A stretch of 64,000 nucleotides of DNA from Asinibacterium sp. OR53 (lineage in GTDB: Bacteria; Bacteroidota; Bacteroidia; Chitinophagales; Chitinophagaceae), in assembly GCF_000515315.1 (NCBI RefSeq), contig NZ_KI911562.1, positions 3,644,897 to 3,708,896 of the forward strand, given 5' to 3'. Position 1 is the first letter of the stretch. Every line of letters starts with the position of its first letter. Under the pieces are notes generated by a model. That model was not told the origin of the DNA. It worked only from the letters and a program-made list of their open reading frames with translations, and searched no databases. Positions 27,600 through 36,664 of the stretch are shown in pieces. A program made the position numbers and the translations under genes.

Positions 27600-28787
27600 A
27601 TGCACTATTGGAAAAAGTATGCTTGTCTGTTTACCTGTTACTGTTGTTTTCTTTTTTCGGCAATTGCACAGGATACTGCCATACGGCAGCCTCTGAAAAT
27701 TGCTGTATTCGCCCCTGTGTACCTCGATTCTGCTTTCAAAGGCAATGACTACAAACTGGGCAATACCAACAGCCTCCCGCGCTATATGTTGCCAGGCCTC
27801 GATTTTTACAATGGTGTGTTATTGGCCATAGATTCCCTGCAAGCCGAACACGCACAACTGGAAGTGTTATTTTACGACAGTAAAAGCTTAACCCAACCGT
27901 TGCCACAAGTGCTGCTAAAACCGGAGCTGAACGGGGTATCATTGCTCATCGCTTCTTTCAATACACGCAACGAGATCAAGCTCCTGGCTGATTTTGCGCT
28001 CAATAAAAACATCCCGCTTATTTCCGCCACCTATCCCAACGATGGTGGTATTACAGCCAACCCATTTTTTGTGCTGGTAAATCCCACATTGCCCACACAC
28101 TGCGCCGGCCTGTATCATTACCTGCAAAGAATATATCCTACCAGCAGCATGATTATGTTCAGGAGAAAGGGCCCGTTTGAAGACATGATCCAGTCCGAGT
28201 TCGACACTGCAGGCCAGCAAACAGCCGGTATTCCGCTCAGGATCAAAACTGTTGAACTGCCCGATACTTTTAACGTGAAACAGGTGACGGGTTATCTCGA
28301 CAGTACAAAGCAAAACATTGTGATCTGTGGTACCCTCAATGAAGCATTCGGTGTTAACCTGGTAAGGGCATTGGATGAATCGAAAAACTTCCCTTCGGTA
28401 GCCATTGGGATGCCTACCTGGGATGCATTAAAAGAATTGGACCGGATGAATACCGAGATCGTATACTCTACTCCTTTCACTTATAATTACCTGCGTAAGG
28501 ACAAGACAGGACAGCAATTGGTTACCAAATACAGGGCAAGGTTCCAGGCAAGACCCAGCGATATGGCTTTCAAAGGCTTTGAAGCCCTTTATCATTTTGG
28601 TAAATTATTGCTCAAATACAATAATGGCCTGATCAATCATCTTTCCGATAAAGATTTTCATTTATTCAACGACTTCGACTTTCAACCCGTTCGTTTGAGC
28701 AAAGAGCATCTGTTACCCGATTACCTGGAAAACAAGAAACTGTATTTTATCCGCAAGGCAGGCGGACAGCTAAAATCGTTGAACTGA
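27600..28787 (+). CDS. periplasmic binding protein-like protein (type I fold)
   Basis: A 395-residue exported protein with a Cys-rich signal peptide (MHYWKKYACLFTCYCCFLFS, cleavage near AIAQ). The mature part starts LKIAVFAPVYLDSAFKG and continues in the alternating beta-alpha pattern of branched-chain amino acid receptors (LLIASFNTRNEIKLLADFAL, NIPLISATYP, IVICGTLNEAFGVNLVRAL). No permease or ATPase genes are adjacent, so it is probably not part of a standard ABC importer. It lies 32 bases after guaA and 3 bases before the deacetylase gene, suggesting one transcript. Ligand unknown. Confidence 0.75.
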   Translation: MHYWKKYACLFTCYCCFLFSAIAQDTAIRQPLKIAVFAPVYLDSAFKGNDYKLGNTNSLPRYMLPGLDFYNGVLLAIDSLQAEHAQLEVLFYDSKSLTQPLPQVLLKPELNGVSLLIASFNTRNEIKLLADFALNKNIPLISATYPNDGGITANPFFVLVNPTLPTHCAGLYHYLQRIYPTSSMIMFRRKGPFEDMIQSEFDTAGQQTAGIPLRIKTVELPDTFNVKQVTGYLDSTKQNIVICGTLNEAFGVNLVRALDESKNFPSVAIGMPTWDALKELDRMNTEIVYSTPFTYNYLRKDKTGQQLVTKYRARFQARPSDMAFKGFEALYHFGKLLLKYNNGLINHLSDKDFHLFNDFDFQPVRLSKEHLLPDYLENKKLYFIRKAGGQLKSLN

Positions 28788-28790
28788 TCG

Positions 28791-29696
28791 ATGTTGTACA
28801 TTGCCTATGCCCCTTTGTATGCACACCCCTTACCTGAAGGGCATCGTTTTCCCATGCTTAAATACGAACTCATTCCCGCGCAATTATTGCATGAAGGAGT
28901 GATCGCAAAGGAAAACCTCTTCGAACCCTTTGCCTGTAACGAAGACACCGTGTTGCTGACACACCAGAAAGCGTACTTGGAAAAACTGTTGCATCAAACA
29001 CTCTCCGCTTCAGAGCAAAGAAAGATTGGCTTCCCTCAATCGCCAGCCCTTACACAACGGGAGTTGATCATAGCACAGGGCACCATTGATTGTTGCCGTT
29101 ATGCCAGGCAGTATGGCGTTGCATTGAATGTGGCCGGCGGAACGCACCACGCTTTCGCCGACCGGGGTGAAGGTTTTTGTTTACTGAATGATATGGCTAT
29201 TGCTGCTAATTATTTACTGCATCACCAACTGGCCAGTCAACTATTGATCATCGATCTCGATGTACACCAGGGTAATGGAACAGCCAAATTATTTGAGAAA
29301 GAACCCCGTGTATTTACTTTCAGCATGCATGGCCAGCACAATTATCCTTTCCACAAAGAACAATCAGACCTCGACATTCCTTTAAAAGACGGTACCGGTG
29401 AACAGGAGTACCTGCAAATATTGTCTCATACCTTGCCTGTGCTGCTGGAAAAGGTACAACCCGATTTCGCTTTCTTTTTATCGGGCGTAGACATACTGGA
29501 CACAGACAAATTCGGTAAACTGAAAGTAAGTATCGATGGTTGCAAAAAAAGGGATGAACTGGTATTCAGCGAACTAAAGAAAAGGAATATCCCTGTAACC
29601 GTGGCCATGGGCGGTGGCTATTCCCCGGATATCAGAGCCATTGTCACAGCGCACTGCAATACTTTCAAAGCCGCAAAAGACATTTTCAATCTCTGA
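28791..29696 (+). CDS. histone deacetylase-family protein (class II-like amidohydrolase)
   Basis: A 301-residue zinc hydrolase of the arginase/deacetylase superfamily. It has the N-terminal HPLPEGHRFPM segment, the catalytic His pair in VAGGTHHAFADRGEGFCLLN, the zinc Asp-His in IIDLDVHQGNGTAKLF, and a second metal Asp in FFLSGVDILDTDKFGKL; MGGGYSP is the terminal glycine motif. Bacterial members deacetylate acetoin-utilisation proteins, polyamines or unknown N-acetyl substrates; the substrate here is not readable. It begins 3 bases after the binding-protein gene and is likely translated from the same mRNA. Confidence 0.9.
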   Translation: MLYIAYAPLYAHPLPEGHRFPMLKYELIPAQLLHEGVIAKENLFEPFACNEDTVLLTHQKAYLEKLLHQTLSASEQRKIGFPQSPALTQRELIIAQGTIDCCRYARQYGVALNVAGGTHHAFADRGEGFCLLNDMAIAANYLLHHQLASQLLIIDLDVHQGNGTAKLFEKEPRVFTFSMHGQHNYPFHKEQSDLDIPLKDGTGEQEYLQILSHTLPVLLEKVQPDFAFFLSGVDILDTDKFGKLKVSIDGCKKRDELVFSELKKRNIPVTVAMGGGYSPDIRAIVTAHCNTFKAAKDIFNL

Positions 29697-29725
29697 ACAA
29701 TTCTTTCATTCATCGAGCCATTCAA

Positions 29726-30478
29726 TTAGTTGAGCTTCCGCTTCAACGTGCTCACCTGCTCCTGCAGGTTATTGACCATACCAGCCAGTTGATTCACATC
29801 CCAACGCGGCGTGGTATTGGCTTTTTGCATGATGTACACCGCTTTCCAAACTTCCAGCACATCTTCCGTACTCACGTTGTAAGGTTCGTATTGCGGATTA
29901 TCGCTGATGAGGGTAAGCTTGTTCCTGAGGCGGTTGTTCTTCATGATGCGCTTATACACCACGCCATCATTTTTTGAAAGCACTACATAAGTATTACTGT
30001 TCTTCACTTCTTCCAGGTCCTCTACTTTCTCTCCTACAATTACGCTGCCACTGGGAGTGGGCAACATACTGTCTCCAATGATTTCAAAAGCACGATACTG
30101 TCCGGGAGCCAGCATAGGCAGGGTAAACGTGTTCAGTTCATCCAAAAATTCCGGATCAGCATAACCGGTCATATAGCCTGCCGCCGCCTTCACCGGCACA
30201 AAGCTGATCTGGGTAACTTCTGAAGCCATCTTAAGCTGCCTTCTCTTCTCCAAATAGCTGGCACCCTGCGGCTCGGCCAGGTCTTTGAATAAAAGGTCTT
30301 CCAAACTCAGCTTGAAAATATTGCAGACCACTTCCATTACTTCCAGGCGCGGCTCAGCACGTTCTTCTTCATAAGCACCCACCAATGATCTTTTGATCTT
30401 GAGTTTATTGGCAAACTCTTCCTGTGTCCAGCCACGCAGCTTGCGCAGGTAGCGTAAATTCTTTCCGGCGTTTGACAT
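29726..30478 (-). CDS. XRE-type regulator with LexA-like S24 peptidase domain
   Basis: A 250-residue repressor-like protein. Residues 1-65 form a Cro/CI helix-turn-helix (LRYLRKLRGWTQEEFANKLK). Residues 92-230 form a LexA/CI-type S24 domain with a possible self-cleavage bond Ala100-Gly101 (VKAAAGY), nucleophile Ser137 in IIGDSMLP and general base Lys176 in VVYKRI; the 39-residue Ser-Lys distance is like LexA. The last 20 residues form a coiled coil (LAGMVNNLQEQVSTLKRKLN). All catalytic residues are present, so it may self-cleave after a stress signal. No prophage genes are nearby. Targets are unknown. Confidence 0.88.
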   Translation of the reverse strand: MSNAGKNLRYLRKLRGWTQEEFANKLKIKRSLVGAYEEERAEPRLEVMEVVCNIFKLSLEDLLFKDLAEPQGASYLEKRRQLKMASEVTQISFVPVKAAAGYMTGYADPEFLDELNTFTLPMLAPGQYRAFEIIGDSMLPTPSGSVIVGEKVEDLEEVKNSNTYVVLSKNDGVVYKRIMKNNRLRNKLTLISDNPQYEPYNVSTEDVLEVWKAVYIMQKANTTPRWDVNQLAGMVNNLQEQVSTLKRKLN

Positions 30479-30704
30479 AGCTAACTGATTTAGTGCAAAA
30501 TACTAATATTTTTAGCTTTGCCAAAATTTTCTGCTGCTTTTTTTAAAAAATTACAATGCGGACAGCCTGTTTCCCTTACTTTCTTTTTGCAGCGCCAACA
30601 GTTCTTATAAGGTAAGTAAAAGTGACCGGCAAATCTTTGGGCATACCAACCACAATGCTTCCATTATAAATGTAGTTGATATTGCTCTTGCTTATCTTTA
30701 CAGC

Positions 30705-31499
30705 ATGGTCAAAAAAACGCGTTCGAAGTCATCCCTTCCCATCATATTGGTTACCAACGACGATGGTATTGCAGCACCCGGTATCCGGGCATTGGTAGAA
30801 TCTGTAGTAGGATTAGGTAAAGTAGTAGTAGTGGCTCCCGATAAGCCGCAGAGTGGTATGGGGCACGCCATCACCATTGGTCATCCGCTGCGCCTGCAGA
30901 AGGTGAACCAGTTCGGAGATATAGAAGCTTATAGTTGCAGCGGCACACCGGTTGACTGTGTAAAGCTGGCGGTTGACAAAATATTACACCGCAAACCCGA
31001 TCTCTGTATCAGCGGCATCAACCACGGCGCCAACCATTCCATCAACGTGATCTATTCGGGTACCATGTCTGCCGCACTGGAAGCAGCCATCGAAAGCATC
31101 CCCAGCATTGGCTTCAGTCTGCTCGATTACAGTATTGAAGCCGATTTCTCGGCATCCCAGCGATACGCGCGTATGATCGTTGAAAAAGTATTGAAGGGTA
31201 AACAGCACGATAAACACCTTTGCCTCAACGTTAATTTCCCCGCAGTTACAGAAAAACTGATCAAAGGAGTGAAAATCTGCCGACAGGCTTATGCCAAATA
31301 CGAAGAGGAATTCGACGAACGAAAAGATCCCCACGGCAAAAAATATTATTGGCTCACCGGTGAATTCCTCAACTTCGACAAAGGCAAGGACACCGATGTA
31401 TGGGCGCTCAAGAACAATTATGTGAGTGTGGTTCCCGTACAGTTCGATCTCACCCACTATGAACTCAAAAAGAAACTGGAAACAAACTGGAAATTCTGA
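30705..31499 (+). CDS. surE: 5'/3'-nucleotidase SurE
   Basis: Metal-dependent phosphatase that removes phosphate from nucleoside 5'- and 3'-monophosphates. The 264 residues start with a short basic tail and then ILVTNDDGIAAPGIRALVES, whose Asp pair binds the metal. SGMGHAITIGHPLRL, SCSGTPVDCVKLAV, CISGINHGANHSINVIYSGT and ALEAAIESIPSIGFSL are the other family blocks. TATCTTTA at 30693-30700 is a 7-of-8 match to the -7 box, 4 bases before the ATG. Its last base is the first base of the next gene's ATG. Confidence 0.96.
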   Translation: MVKKTRSKSSLPIILVTNDDGIAAPGIRALVESVVGLGKVVVVAPDKPQSGMGHAITIGHPLRLQKVNQFGDIEAYSCSGTPVDCVKLAVDKILHRKPDLCISGINHGANHSINVIYSGTMSAALEAAIESIPSIGFSLLDYSIEADFSASQRYARMIVEKVLKGKQHDKHLCLNVNFPAVTEKLIKGVKICRQAYAKYEEEFDERKDPHGKKYYWLTGEFLNFDKGKDTDVWALKNNYVSVVPVQFDLTHYELKKKLETNWKF

Positions 31500-31792
31500 T
31501 GCTCAAGAAAGACAACTTAAAACTGGGCCTGGTGCTCGGATTCATTGCTCCTGTTGCGGGGCTCTTTGGTTATTACCTGGTGCGGTTCCGGCTTTTTTCT
31601 CTCAAAGATTTCTTTGAAGTATTAATGGCGCAGAAATCACTGCTCACTGCCATCATCAGCATTTCACTGATGGCAAACGCATTGGTCTTTACATTCTATA
31701 TCAACCGGCGGAAAGACAAAACAGCGAAAGGAGTGTTTGTTGCTACCTGCATATACGCACTTATTTCGCTGTTCATTAAATGGTTCGCTTAA
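31499..31792 (+). CDS. small integral membrane protein, function unknown
   Basis: A 97-residue protein with three predicted membrane helices (about 8-30, 46-68 and 80-96) separated by short basic loops such as [11 protein letters not shown]. No family was recognised. Its ATG overlaps the surE stop codon (TGATG), so translation is probably coupled to surE. The 3' end overlaps the convergent dnaJ gene by 4 bases. Confidence 0.75.
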   Translation: MLKKDNLKLGLVLGFIAPVAGLFGYYLVRFRLFSLKDFFEVLMAQKSLLTAIISISLMANALVFTFYINRRKDKTAKGVFVATCIYALISLFIKWFA

Positions 31793-32964
31793 TTAAAGGC
31801 TTCCCGTACCCTGTCAAAAAAACTTTTATCGCTCTTGCCGGGCTGCGGTTTGAAGTTCTCACTCCTGCCGAGCTTTTCCAGCATTGCTTTTTCTTCATCG
31901 GTAAGCTGTTGCGGCGTCCATACATTCACTTGTATCAGCTGATCACCGCGACTGTATCCCTGCACTTCCGGAAATCCTTTTCCTTTCAACCGGAATATTT
32001 TTCCGCTCTGTGTACCTGGCGGTATCTTTATTTTAGCCCTGCCGTCGATGGTGGGCACTTCCACCTGCGTGCCAAATGCTGCATCGGCGAATGAGATATG
32101 CAGGTCATACGCTACGTTGAGTCCATCGCGCTGCAATTCCGGATGCGCTTCCTCTTCTATCTGTATGATCAGATCACCCGGTGCACCTCCACGCTCTCCT
32201 GCATTTCCTTTTCCACTCATGCTCAATTGCATGCCTTCCTGTACGCCCGCCGGTATGTCTATGCTGATGGTCTCTTCGCCGTATACCCTTCCCTCTCCTT
32301 TACAGGTACCGCATTTAGCGGTTACGGTAGTACCTTCGCCATTACAAGTGGGACAAGTAGTTACCGTTTGCATCTGCCCCAGGAATGTGTTGGTTACCTT
32401 GCGTATCTGTCCGGTTCCGCCGCAGGTCTTACAGGTTTGCACACTGCTCTGGTCTTTGGCGCCGCTGCCGCCACAGGTATTACAGGTAACATGCTTTTTC
32501 ACTTTCACGTGCTTGGTAACCCCTTTGGCTATCTCTTCATAAGTGAGTTTCATTTTGATGCGCAGGTTGGAACCCCTCACACCTCTTGCCGAACGGCCTC
32601 CGCCTCCCCTGCTCCTGCCGGCACCTCCGAAGAAACTTCCGAACACATCCTCACCGCCGAATACATCTCCGAACTGACTGAAAATGTCTTCCATATTCAT
32701 GCCGCCGCCGTAATGTCCGCCTCCACCGCCCGATCCGGGTGCAAATGCTGCATGTCCGAACCGGTCGTATTTTGCTTTCTTATCAGCATCACTCAACACT
32801 TCATAAGCTTCGGCTGCTTCTTTGAATTTCTCTTCTGCAGCTTTGTCACCCGGATTGCGGTCGGGATGGAATTGCATAGCCACCTTCCGATAAGCTTTCT
32901 TGATCTCATCGGCTGAAGCAGTTTTACCAACGCCCAGGATTTCGTAATAATCTCTTTTTGTCAT
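31789..32964 (-). CDS. dnaJ: chaperone DnaJ (Hsp40)
   Basis: Co-chaperone that delivers unfolded proteins to DnaK and stimulates its ATPase. The 391 residues have a J domain (1-70) with the HPD motif ([10 protein letters not shown]) and a Gly/Phe-rich linker (about 75-135). Four CxxCxGxG zinc repeats follow ([32 protein letters not shown]), then the C-terminal substrate domains. It starts 7 bases after the grpE stop. dnaK is not in this window; clpB at 426-3041 completes the disaggregation set. Confidence 0.97.
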   Translation of the reverse strand: MTKRDYYEILGVGKTASADEIKKAYRKVAMQFHPDRNPGDKAAEEKFKEAAEAYEVLSDADKKAKYDRFGHAAFAPGSGGGGGHYGGGMNMEDIFSQFGDVFGGEDVFGSFFGGAGRSRGGGGRSARGVRGSNLRIKMKLTYEEIAKGVTKHVKVKKHVTCNTCGGSGAKDQSSVQTCKTCGGTGQIRKVTNTFLGQMQTVTTCPTCNGEGTTVTAKCGTCKGEGRVYGEETISIDIPAGVQEGMQLSMSGKGNAGERGGAPGDLIIQIEEEAHPELQRDGLNVAYDLHISFADAAFGTQVEVPTIDGRAKIKIPPGTQSGKIFRLKGKGFPEVQGYSRGDQLIQVNVWTPQQLTDEEKAMLEKLGRSENFKPQPGKSDKSFFDRVREAFN

Positions 32965-32971
32965 TGCAATT

Positions 32972-33541
32972 CTATTTTCCTACCACCACTTTCGCAAAGC
33001 GGATGATCTTATCATTCATATAATAGCCTTTCATCACTTCATCGATCACTTTGCCTTTGAGTTCTTCAGCAGGTGCGGGGATTTCTGTAATGGCCTCGTG
33101 TTTTTCCACGTCGAAATCCTGGTGGATACTTTCCATGGGTTTTACCCCTTTTGCCTGCAGGGTGCTGCGAAGTTTATTAAATACCAGCATGATCCCCTCT
33201 TTTTGTGCAGCGAGGTCTTCATTGGCCAGTAACTGCTTTTCAGCCCTGTCGCAATCATCCAGCACATCCAGCAGTGACAATATCACGTCTTTTCCGGCAG
33301 TCTGGATCAGTTCCAGCCGCTCTTTGGCTGTTCTTCTACGGAAATTGTCGAATTCGGCCATCAGGCGCAGGTATTTGTCCTTCTGCTCCTGCAGGGCGGT
33401 TTCCAGCTTCTCCGTTGCATTCTCGTCCTGTACCGGCTCATTCAGGTGTGAAGTGCCGGCTGCATTTTCGTCAGTATTGATATCCAATCTGTTGTCTTTT
33501 TCGGCAGATTCCGTTTTTTGCGTCATTTCTTGCTCTTCCAT
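32972..33541 (-). CDS. grpE: nucleotide exchange factor GrpE
   Basis: Releases ADP from DnaK; acts as a dimer with a long coiled coil. The 189 residues have an acidic, low-complexity N-terminus (about 1-45), a coiled coil ([20 protein letters not shown]), the conserved [13 protein letters not shown] segment, and the beta domain ending [21 protein letters not shown]. First gene of the grpE-dnaJ unit. The upstream region has no clear -7 box, so heat-responsive control by another sigma factor is possible. Confidence 0.95.
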   Translation of the reverse strand: MEEQEMTQKTESAEKDNRLDINTDENAAGTSHLNEPVQDENATEKLETALQEQKDKYLRLMAEFDNFRRRTAKERLELIQTAGKDVILSLLDVLDDCDRAEKQLLANEDLAAQKEGIMLVFNKLRSTLQAKGVKPMESIHQDFDVEKHEAITEIPAPAEELKGKVIDEVMKGYYMNDKIIRFAKVVVGK

Positions 33542-33646
33542 AGTATGATTACGTTATGCCGCAACTATTGTCAAAAATGTTGCCGGAGCAAAGAAAAGGA
33601 AAAAATGACAGGAATCCGGCGGCAATCAATAACCCCTTCCCGGCCC

Positions 33647-33654
33647 TATCTTTG
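33647..33654 (+). promoter_or_regulatory. -7 promoter box of the RlmI-like gene
   Basis: TATCTTTG is a perfect TAnnTTTG box ending 5 bases before the ATG at 33660, so the transcript would be nearly leaderless. No TTG is seen at the expected upstream distance. Confidence 0.7.
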
Positions 33655-33659
33655 CGGCC

Positions 33660-34832
33660 ATGGTAAAGGTTTATTTGAAGAAAAAGATCACGCCCCGCAT
33701 TGCCGGCGGACATCCCTGGATATTCCGCAACGAGGTAGACCGGGTGGCAGGTGAAGTAAAAGCGGGTGACATTGTGGAAGTTTCTTACAGTGATGGGAAA
33801 TTCGCCGGCCGCGGCTATATCAATCCCCAGTCGCAGATACTGGTACGCCTGCTGACGCGGAACCGGCAGGAAGTCATCGATGAGCAGTTTTTCCACGACA
33901 GGATAGCCCGTGCCTGGTTGTACAGGCAAAAGTTGGGATATGTTGAAAACTGCCGGCTGGTATTTGGCGAGGCCGATGAACTGCCCGCCCTGGTCATCGA
34001 TAAATTCAACGACTATTTTGTACTTCAAACCCTTTCTTTTGGGATGGAATGCTGGAAGCCGGCCATTGTAGCGGCACTGCAATCCATCTTCTCGCCCAAA
34101 GGTATTTATGAGCGGAATGATGTGCCCGTGCGGGAACTGGAGGGATTAAAACAACAAAAAGGATTTTTATCGACCCCATTTGACACGAATATCATCATCA
34201 ACGAAAACGGACTGAAATTCCATGTTGATATTGAGAACGGGCAGAAAACCGGGTATTTCCTCGACCAGCAGGATAACCGCCGTGCCATACAACATATTGT
34301 AAAAGGCGCTGATGTATTGGGTGCATTTACTTACACTGGCACTTTTGAGATACATGCCGCCCATTATGGGGCGAAGTCGGTACTCGGACTCGACATCTCT
34401 GAAAATGCCGTAGCGCAGGCCAATCGCAATGCCGCGCTGAACGGACTCGACAATATCTGCCGCTTCGAAGCCATGAATGCTTTTGATGTGCTTAAGCAAT
34501 GGGGAAAGGAAGGCCGCCAGTACGATGTGGTCATGCTCGATCCGCCCGCGTTCACCAAGAGCCGCGAACAAATACAGAAAGCGATCACCGGTTATAAAGA
34601 GATCAACCTCAGGGGTATGAAGCTGATCAAAAATGGTGGATTCCTGGTCACTTCCAGTTGTACCAACCTGGTGCAGCCCGACCTCTTCCTGCAAACCATT
34701 GAAATGGCTGCCAAAGACGCCCGTAAAAAGATCAGGCAGGTTACTTTTCAGGCCCAGGCCAGCGATCACCCCATCATATGGGGCGTGGAGAATACGAATT
34801 ACTTAAAGTTTCTGATTGTAGAGGTTTCCTGA
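33660..34832 (+). CDS. RlmI-like class I SAM-dependent 23S rRNA methyltransferase
   Basis: A 390-residue methyltransferase. The N-terminal PUA domain (about 1-75) contains GGHPWIFRNEV and GDIVEVSYSDGKFAGRGYIN. A middle strand domain carries the GIYERNDVPVRELEGL segment typical of RlmI/RlmK. The Rossmann domain has the SAM motif LGAFTYTGTFEIHAAHYGA and the catalytic motif VMLDPPAFTKS. It is most like m5C1962 methyltransferase RlmI, but the substrate base is not proven: the second Cys region reads TSSCTNLV, consistent with m5C chemistry. A 77-bp palindromic element begins 3 bases after the stop. Confidence 0.9.
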   Translation: MVKVYLKKKITPRIAGGHPWIFRNEVDRVAGEVKAGDIVEVSYSDGKFAGRGYINPQSQILVRLLTRNRQEVIDEQFFHDRIARAWLYRQKLGYVENCRLVFGEADELPALVIDKFNDYFVLQTLSFGMECWKPAIVAALQSIFSPKGIYERNDVPVRELEGLKQQKGFLSTPFDTNIIINENGLKFHVDIENGQKTGYFLDQQDNRRAIQHIVKGADVLGAFTYTGTFEIHAAHYGAKSVLGLDISENAVAQANRNAALNGLDNICRFEAMNAFDVLKQWGKEGRQYDVVMLDPPAFTKSREQIQKAITGYKEINLRGMKLIKNGGFLVTSSCTNLVQPDLFLQTIEMAAKDARKKIRQVTFQAQASDHPIIWGVENTNYLKFLIVEVS

Positions 34833-34834
34833 AC

Positions 34835-34911
34835 GTCATCCCGAGCGTAGCCGAGGGATCTGCTGAAAACTTTATCAGGCCCTTCGACTCGCTTCGCTCG
34901 CTCAGGGTGAC
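34835..34911. repeat. 77-bp palindromic intergenic element, copy 1
   Basis: The element starts GTCATCCCGAGCG and ends CGCTCAGGGTGAC; the ends are imperfect inverses of each other, with two inner half-sites (GAGGGATCTGC and CCCTTCGACTCG). A second copy of equal length lies at 35357-35433 in the opposite orientation; the first 33 bases of the two are identical once aligned. It looks like a REP-type repeat. It has no T-tract, but being placed right after a stop codon it might still protect or end transcripts. Confidence 0.85.
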
Positions 34912-34929
34912 GATCATTGGTTGGGTTGA

Positions 34930-35283
34930 TTACTTATTCACCTGGAACTTACCCGATTCCACGATCCGGCTATTGGCATCCCGTAACTGGTAGATGTATA
35001 GACCGCGAAAATAGTTATCGTCGAGCGGGATGGTGATCTTGCTCTCGTTAACCCTGATCTCGGTCATTTTCTTACCAATAAAATTGTAGATCTGTAATGA
35101 GTAGGATTTATCAACCGATTTGTCGAACTCAAAACTGATAACGGTAGTAGCAGGGTTGGGGTAAAAGCGAATGATTTTCGTCTGAACATCAGTAAACTCA
35201 AAAGACGACTGTCCTTTGTCAGCAATGAAACTGCTGCCAAAGAACGCCATTACCAGTAAAACAACTGTGTTGAGTTTCTTCAT
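34930..35283 (-). CDS. short secreted protein consisting almost only of a type IX sorting domain
   Basis: A 117-residue protein: signal peptide (MKKLNTVVLLVMAFFGSSF, cleavage near IADKG), a linker of about 15 residues, and then a complete type A T9SS C-terminal domain. That domain has IIRFYPNPATTVISFEF at the start, YSLQIYNFIGKKM in the middle, and GLYIYQLRDANSRIVESGKF with the final Lys at the end. Normally such a domain is the tail of a large cargo and is removed at the surface; here there is no cargo. It is bracketed by two inverted 77-bp elements. It could be a remnant of a larger gene or a minimal surface protein. Confidence 0.85.
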   Translation of the reverse strand: MKKLNTVVLLVMAFFGSSFIADKGQSSFEFTDVQTKIIRFYPNPATTVISFEFDKSVDKSYSLQIYNFIGKKMTEIRVNESKITIPLDDNYFRGLYIYQLRDANSRIVESGKFQVNK

Positions 35284-35356
35284 GATCTGAGTCTATTACT
35301 AAAGTAGCAAAAACTATGCTAAAAACCATATTTAATTGATCAATGGCTAATTAAAC

Positions 35357-35433
35357 GTCATCCTGAGCGAACGCAGTGAGTCGAAGGATCTCACTGAATA
35401 TTCAGCAGATCCCTCGGCTACGCTCGGGATGAC
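35357..35433. repeat. 77-bp palindromic intergenic element, copy 2 (inverted)
   Basis: Reverse complement of the element type at 34835-34911, with equal length and the same arms; its middle and one arm differ (GAATATTCAG in the centre). It ends 34 bases before the peroxiredoxin stop. Together the two copies form an inverted pair around the sorting-domain gene. Confidence 0.85.
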
Positions 35434-35467
35434 GTGTGTATTCACTGAGTATGAGCCATCAAGCTAT

Positions 35468-35941
35468 TTAATTAAGTTTAGCCAGCGCCTGCTGTATACC
35501 TTCAAAAGAAGGAAGATCCGAAGGCTTTGCACATACTTCAGCATACTGAATCGTGCCTGTTTTATCTATCAGGAAAGCAGCTCTCTTGCTAACGCCATGC
35601 ATTTCAAATGCGGGGAAAGTTTCATAGAGTACTCCATAAGCGCTCGCGGCTTCTTTATTAAAATCGCTGAGTAACGGGAAGTTCAGGTTTTGCTCGGCTT
35701 TGAATTTACCCAATACAAAGAGTGAGTCAATCGATATACCCAATACCTGTGCATTCGAATTATTATAGAGCGCGATATTATCCCTGATGTTACACAATTC
35801 TGCAGTGCAGGTGCTTGTGAAAGCCAGCGGGAAGAACAATAACAACACGTTCTTGTCTTTGAAATCCGATAACGATACTTTGTTCTTATCCGAATCGTAC
35901 AATGCGAAATCCGGTGCTTTTTGTCCAACTTGTATATTCAT
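35468..35941 (-). CDS. peroxiredoxin (AhpC/TSA family, AhpE/BCP-like)
   Basis: Thiol peroxidase of 157 residues reducing hydrogen peroxide or organic peroxides. The thioredoxin fold starts MNIQVGQKAPDFALYDSD. The peroxidatic Cys is in PLAFTSTCTAELCNIRDN, the P-x3-T-x2-C motif; a second Cys four residues later and one near the C-terminus (VCAKPSDLP) could resolve it. Cytoplasmic, no signal peptide. It is 39 bases downstream of the CoA transferase subunit B gene on the same strand, possibly in one transcript. Confidence 0.93.
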   Translation of the reverse strand: MNIQVGQKAPDFALYDSDKNKVSLSDFKDKNVLLLFFPLAFTSTCTAELCNIRDNIALYNNSNAQVLGISIDSLFVLGKFKAEQNLNFPLLSDFNKEAASAYGVLYETFPAFEMHGVSKRAAFLIDKTGTIQYAEVCAKPSDLPSFEGIQQALAKLN

Positions 35942-35980
35942 AACATTGATTTGATATGCAAGTTAGCAAATCGGTCCGAA

Positions 35981-36637
35981 CTAACATTTCATTTCAGGAA
36001 CATGATCGGGTACTACCAAACGACCGGCAGTCTTCGAAACAATTTCTTCAACTGTTACACCCGGCGCCCTTTCTTTCAGTAAGAATCCATCTGGAGTAAT
36101 ATCCAGCACGGCCAATTCCGTTACTACCTTCTTTACGCATTTTACACCGGTGAGTGGCAGTTGGCATTGTGGCAACAGTTTGCTTTCTCCTTTCGGGTTC
36201 GTATGCATCATGGCTACGATGATATTTTGTGCACTGGCTACCAGGTCCATCGCACCGCCCATTCCTTTTACCATTTTACCGGGAATTTTCCAGTTGGCAA
36301 TATCACCGCTGTCACTCACTTCCATCGCACCCAATACAGTAAGGTCTATCTTACCTGCACGGATCATTCCAAAACTTTCGGCGCTGTCAAAAAAAGCGCC
36401 GCCTGGTATTACTGTAACCGTTTCTTTACCGGCGTTGATGAGATCGGCATCTATGTCTGCTTCTGAAGGGTAAGGCCCCATGCCCAGGATACCGTTCTCA
36501 CTTTGGAGGATCACGGTGATGCCTTCGGGAATAAAATTAGAGACCAGTGTGGGTATGCCAATGCCCAGGTTCACATACATTCCGTCTTTCAGCTCCTGTG
36601 CAATTCGTTTGGCAATATGGAATTTATCAAGCGCCAT
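35981..36637 (-). CDS. scoB: 3-oxoacid-type CoA transferase, subunit B
   Basis: Beta subunit (218 residues) of a family I CoA transferase that moves CoA between succinyl-CoA and 3-oxoacids such as acetoacetate, or similar acids. It begins [20 protein letters not shown]. The catalytic Glu lies in [16 protein letters not shown], the SENG motif. [20 protein letters not shown] and [19 protein letters not shown] are further family blocks. Subunit A is encoded directly upstream. The acid substrate is not certain from the sequence. Confidence 0.93.
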   Translation of the reverse strand: MALDKFHIAKRIAQELKDGMYVNLGIGIPTLVSNFIPEGITVILQSENGILGMGPYPSEADIDADLINAGKETVTVIPGGAFFDSAESFGMIRAGKIDLTVLGAMEVSDSGDIANWKIPGKMVKGMGGAMDLVASAQNIIVAMMHTNPKGESKLLPQCQLPLTGVKCVKKVVTELAVLDITPDGFLLKERAPGVTVEEIVSKTAGRLVVPDHVPEMKC

Positions 36638-36664
36638 GCTCCATCGTTTTTGAATGTTGATTTT

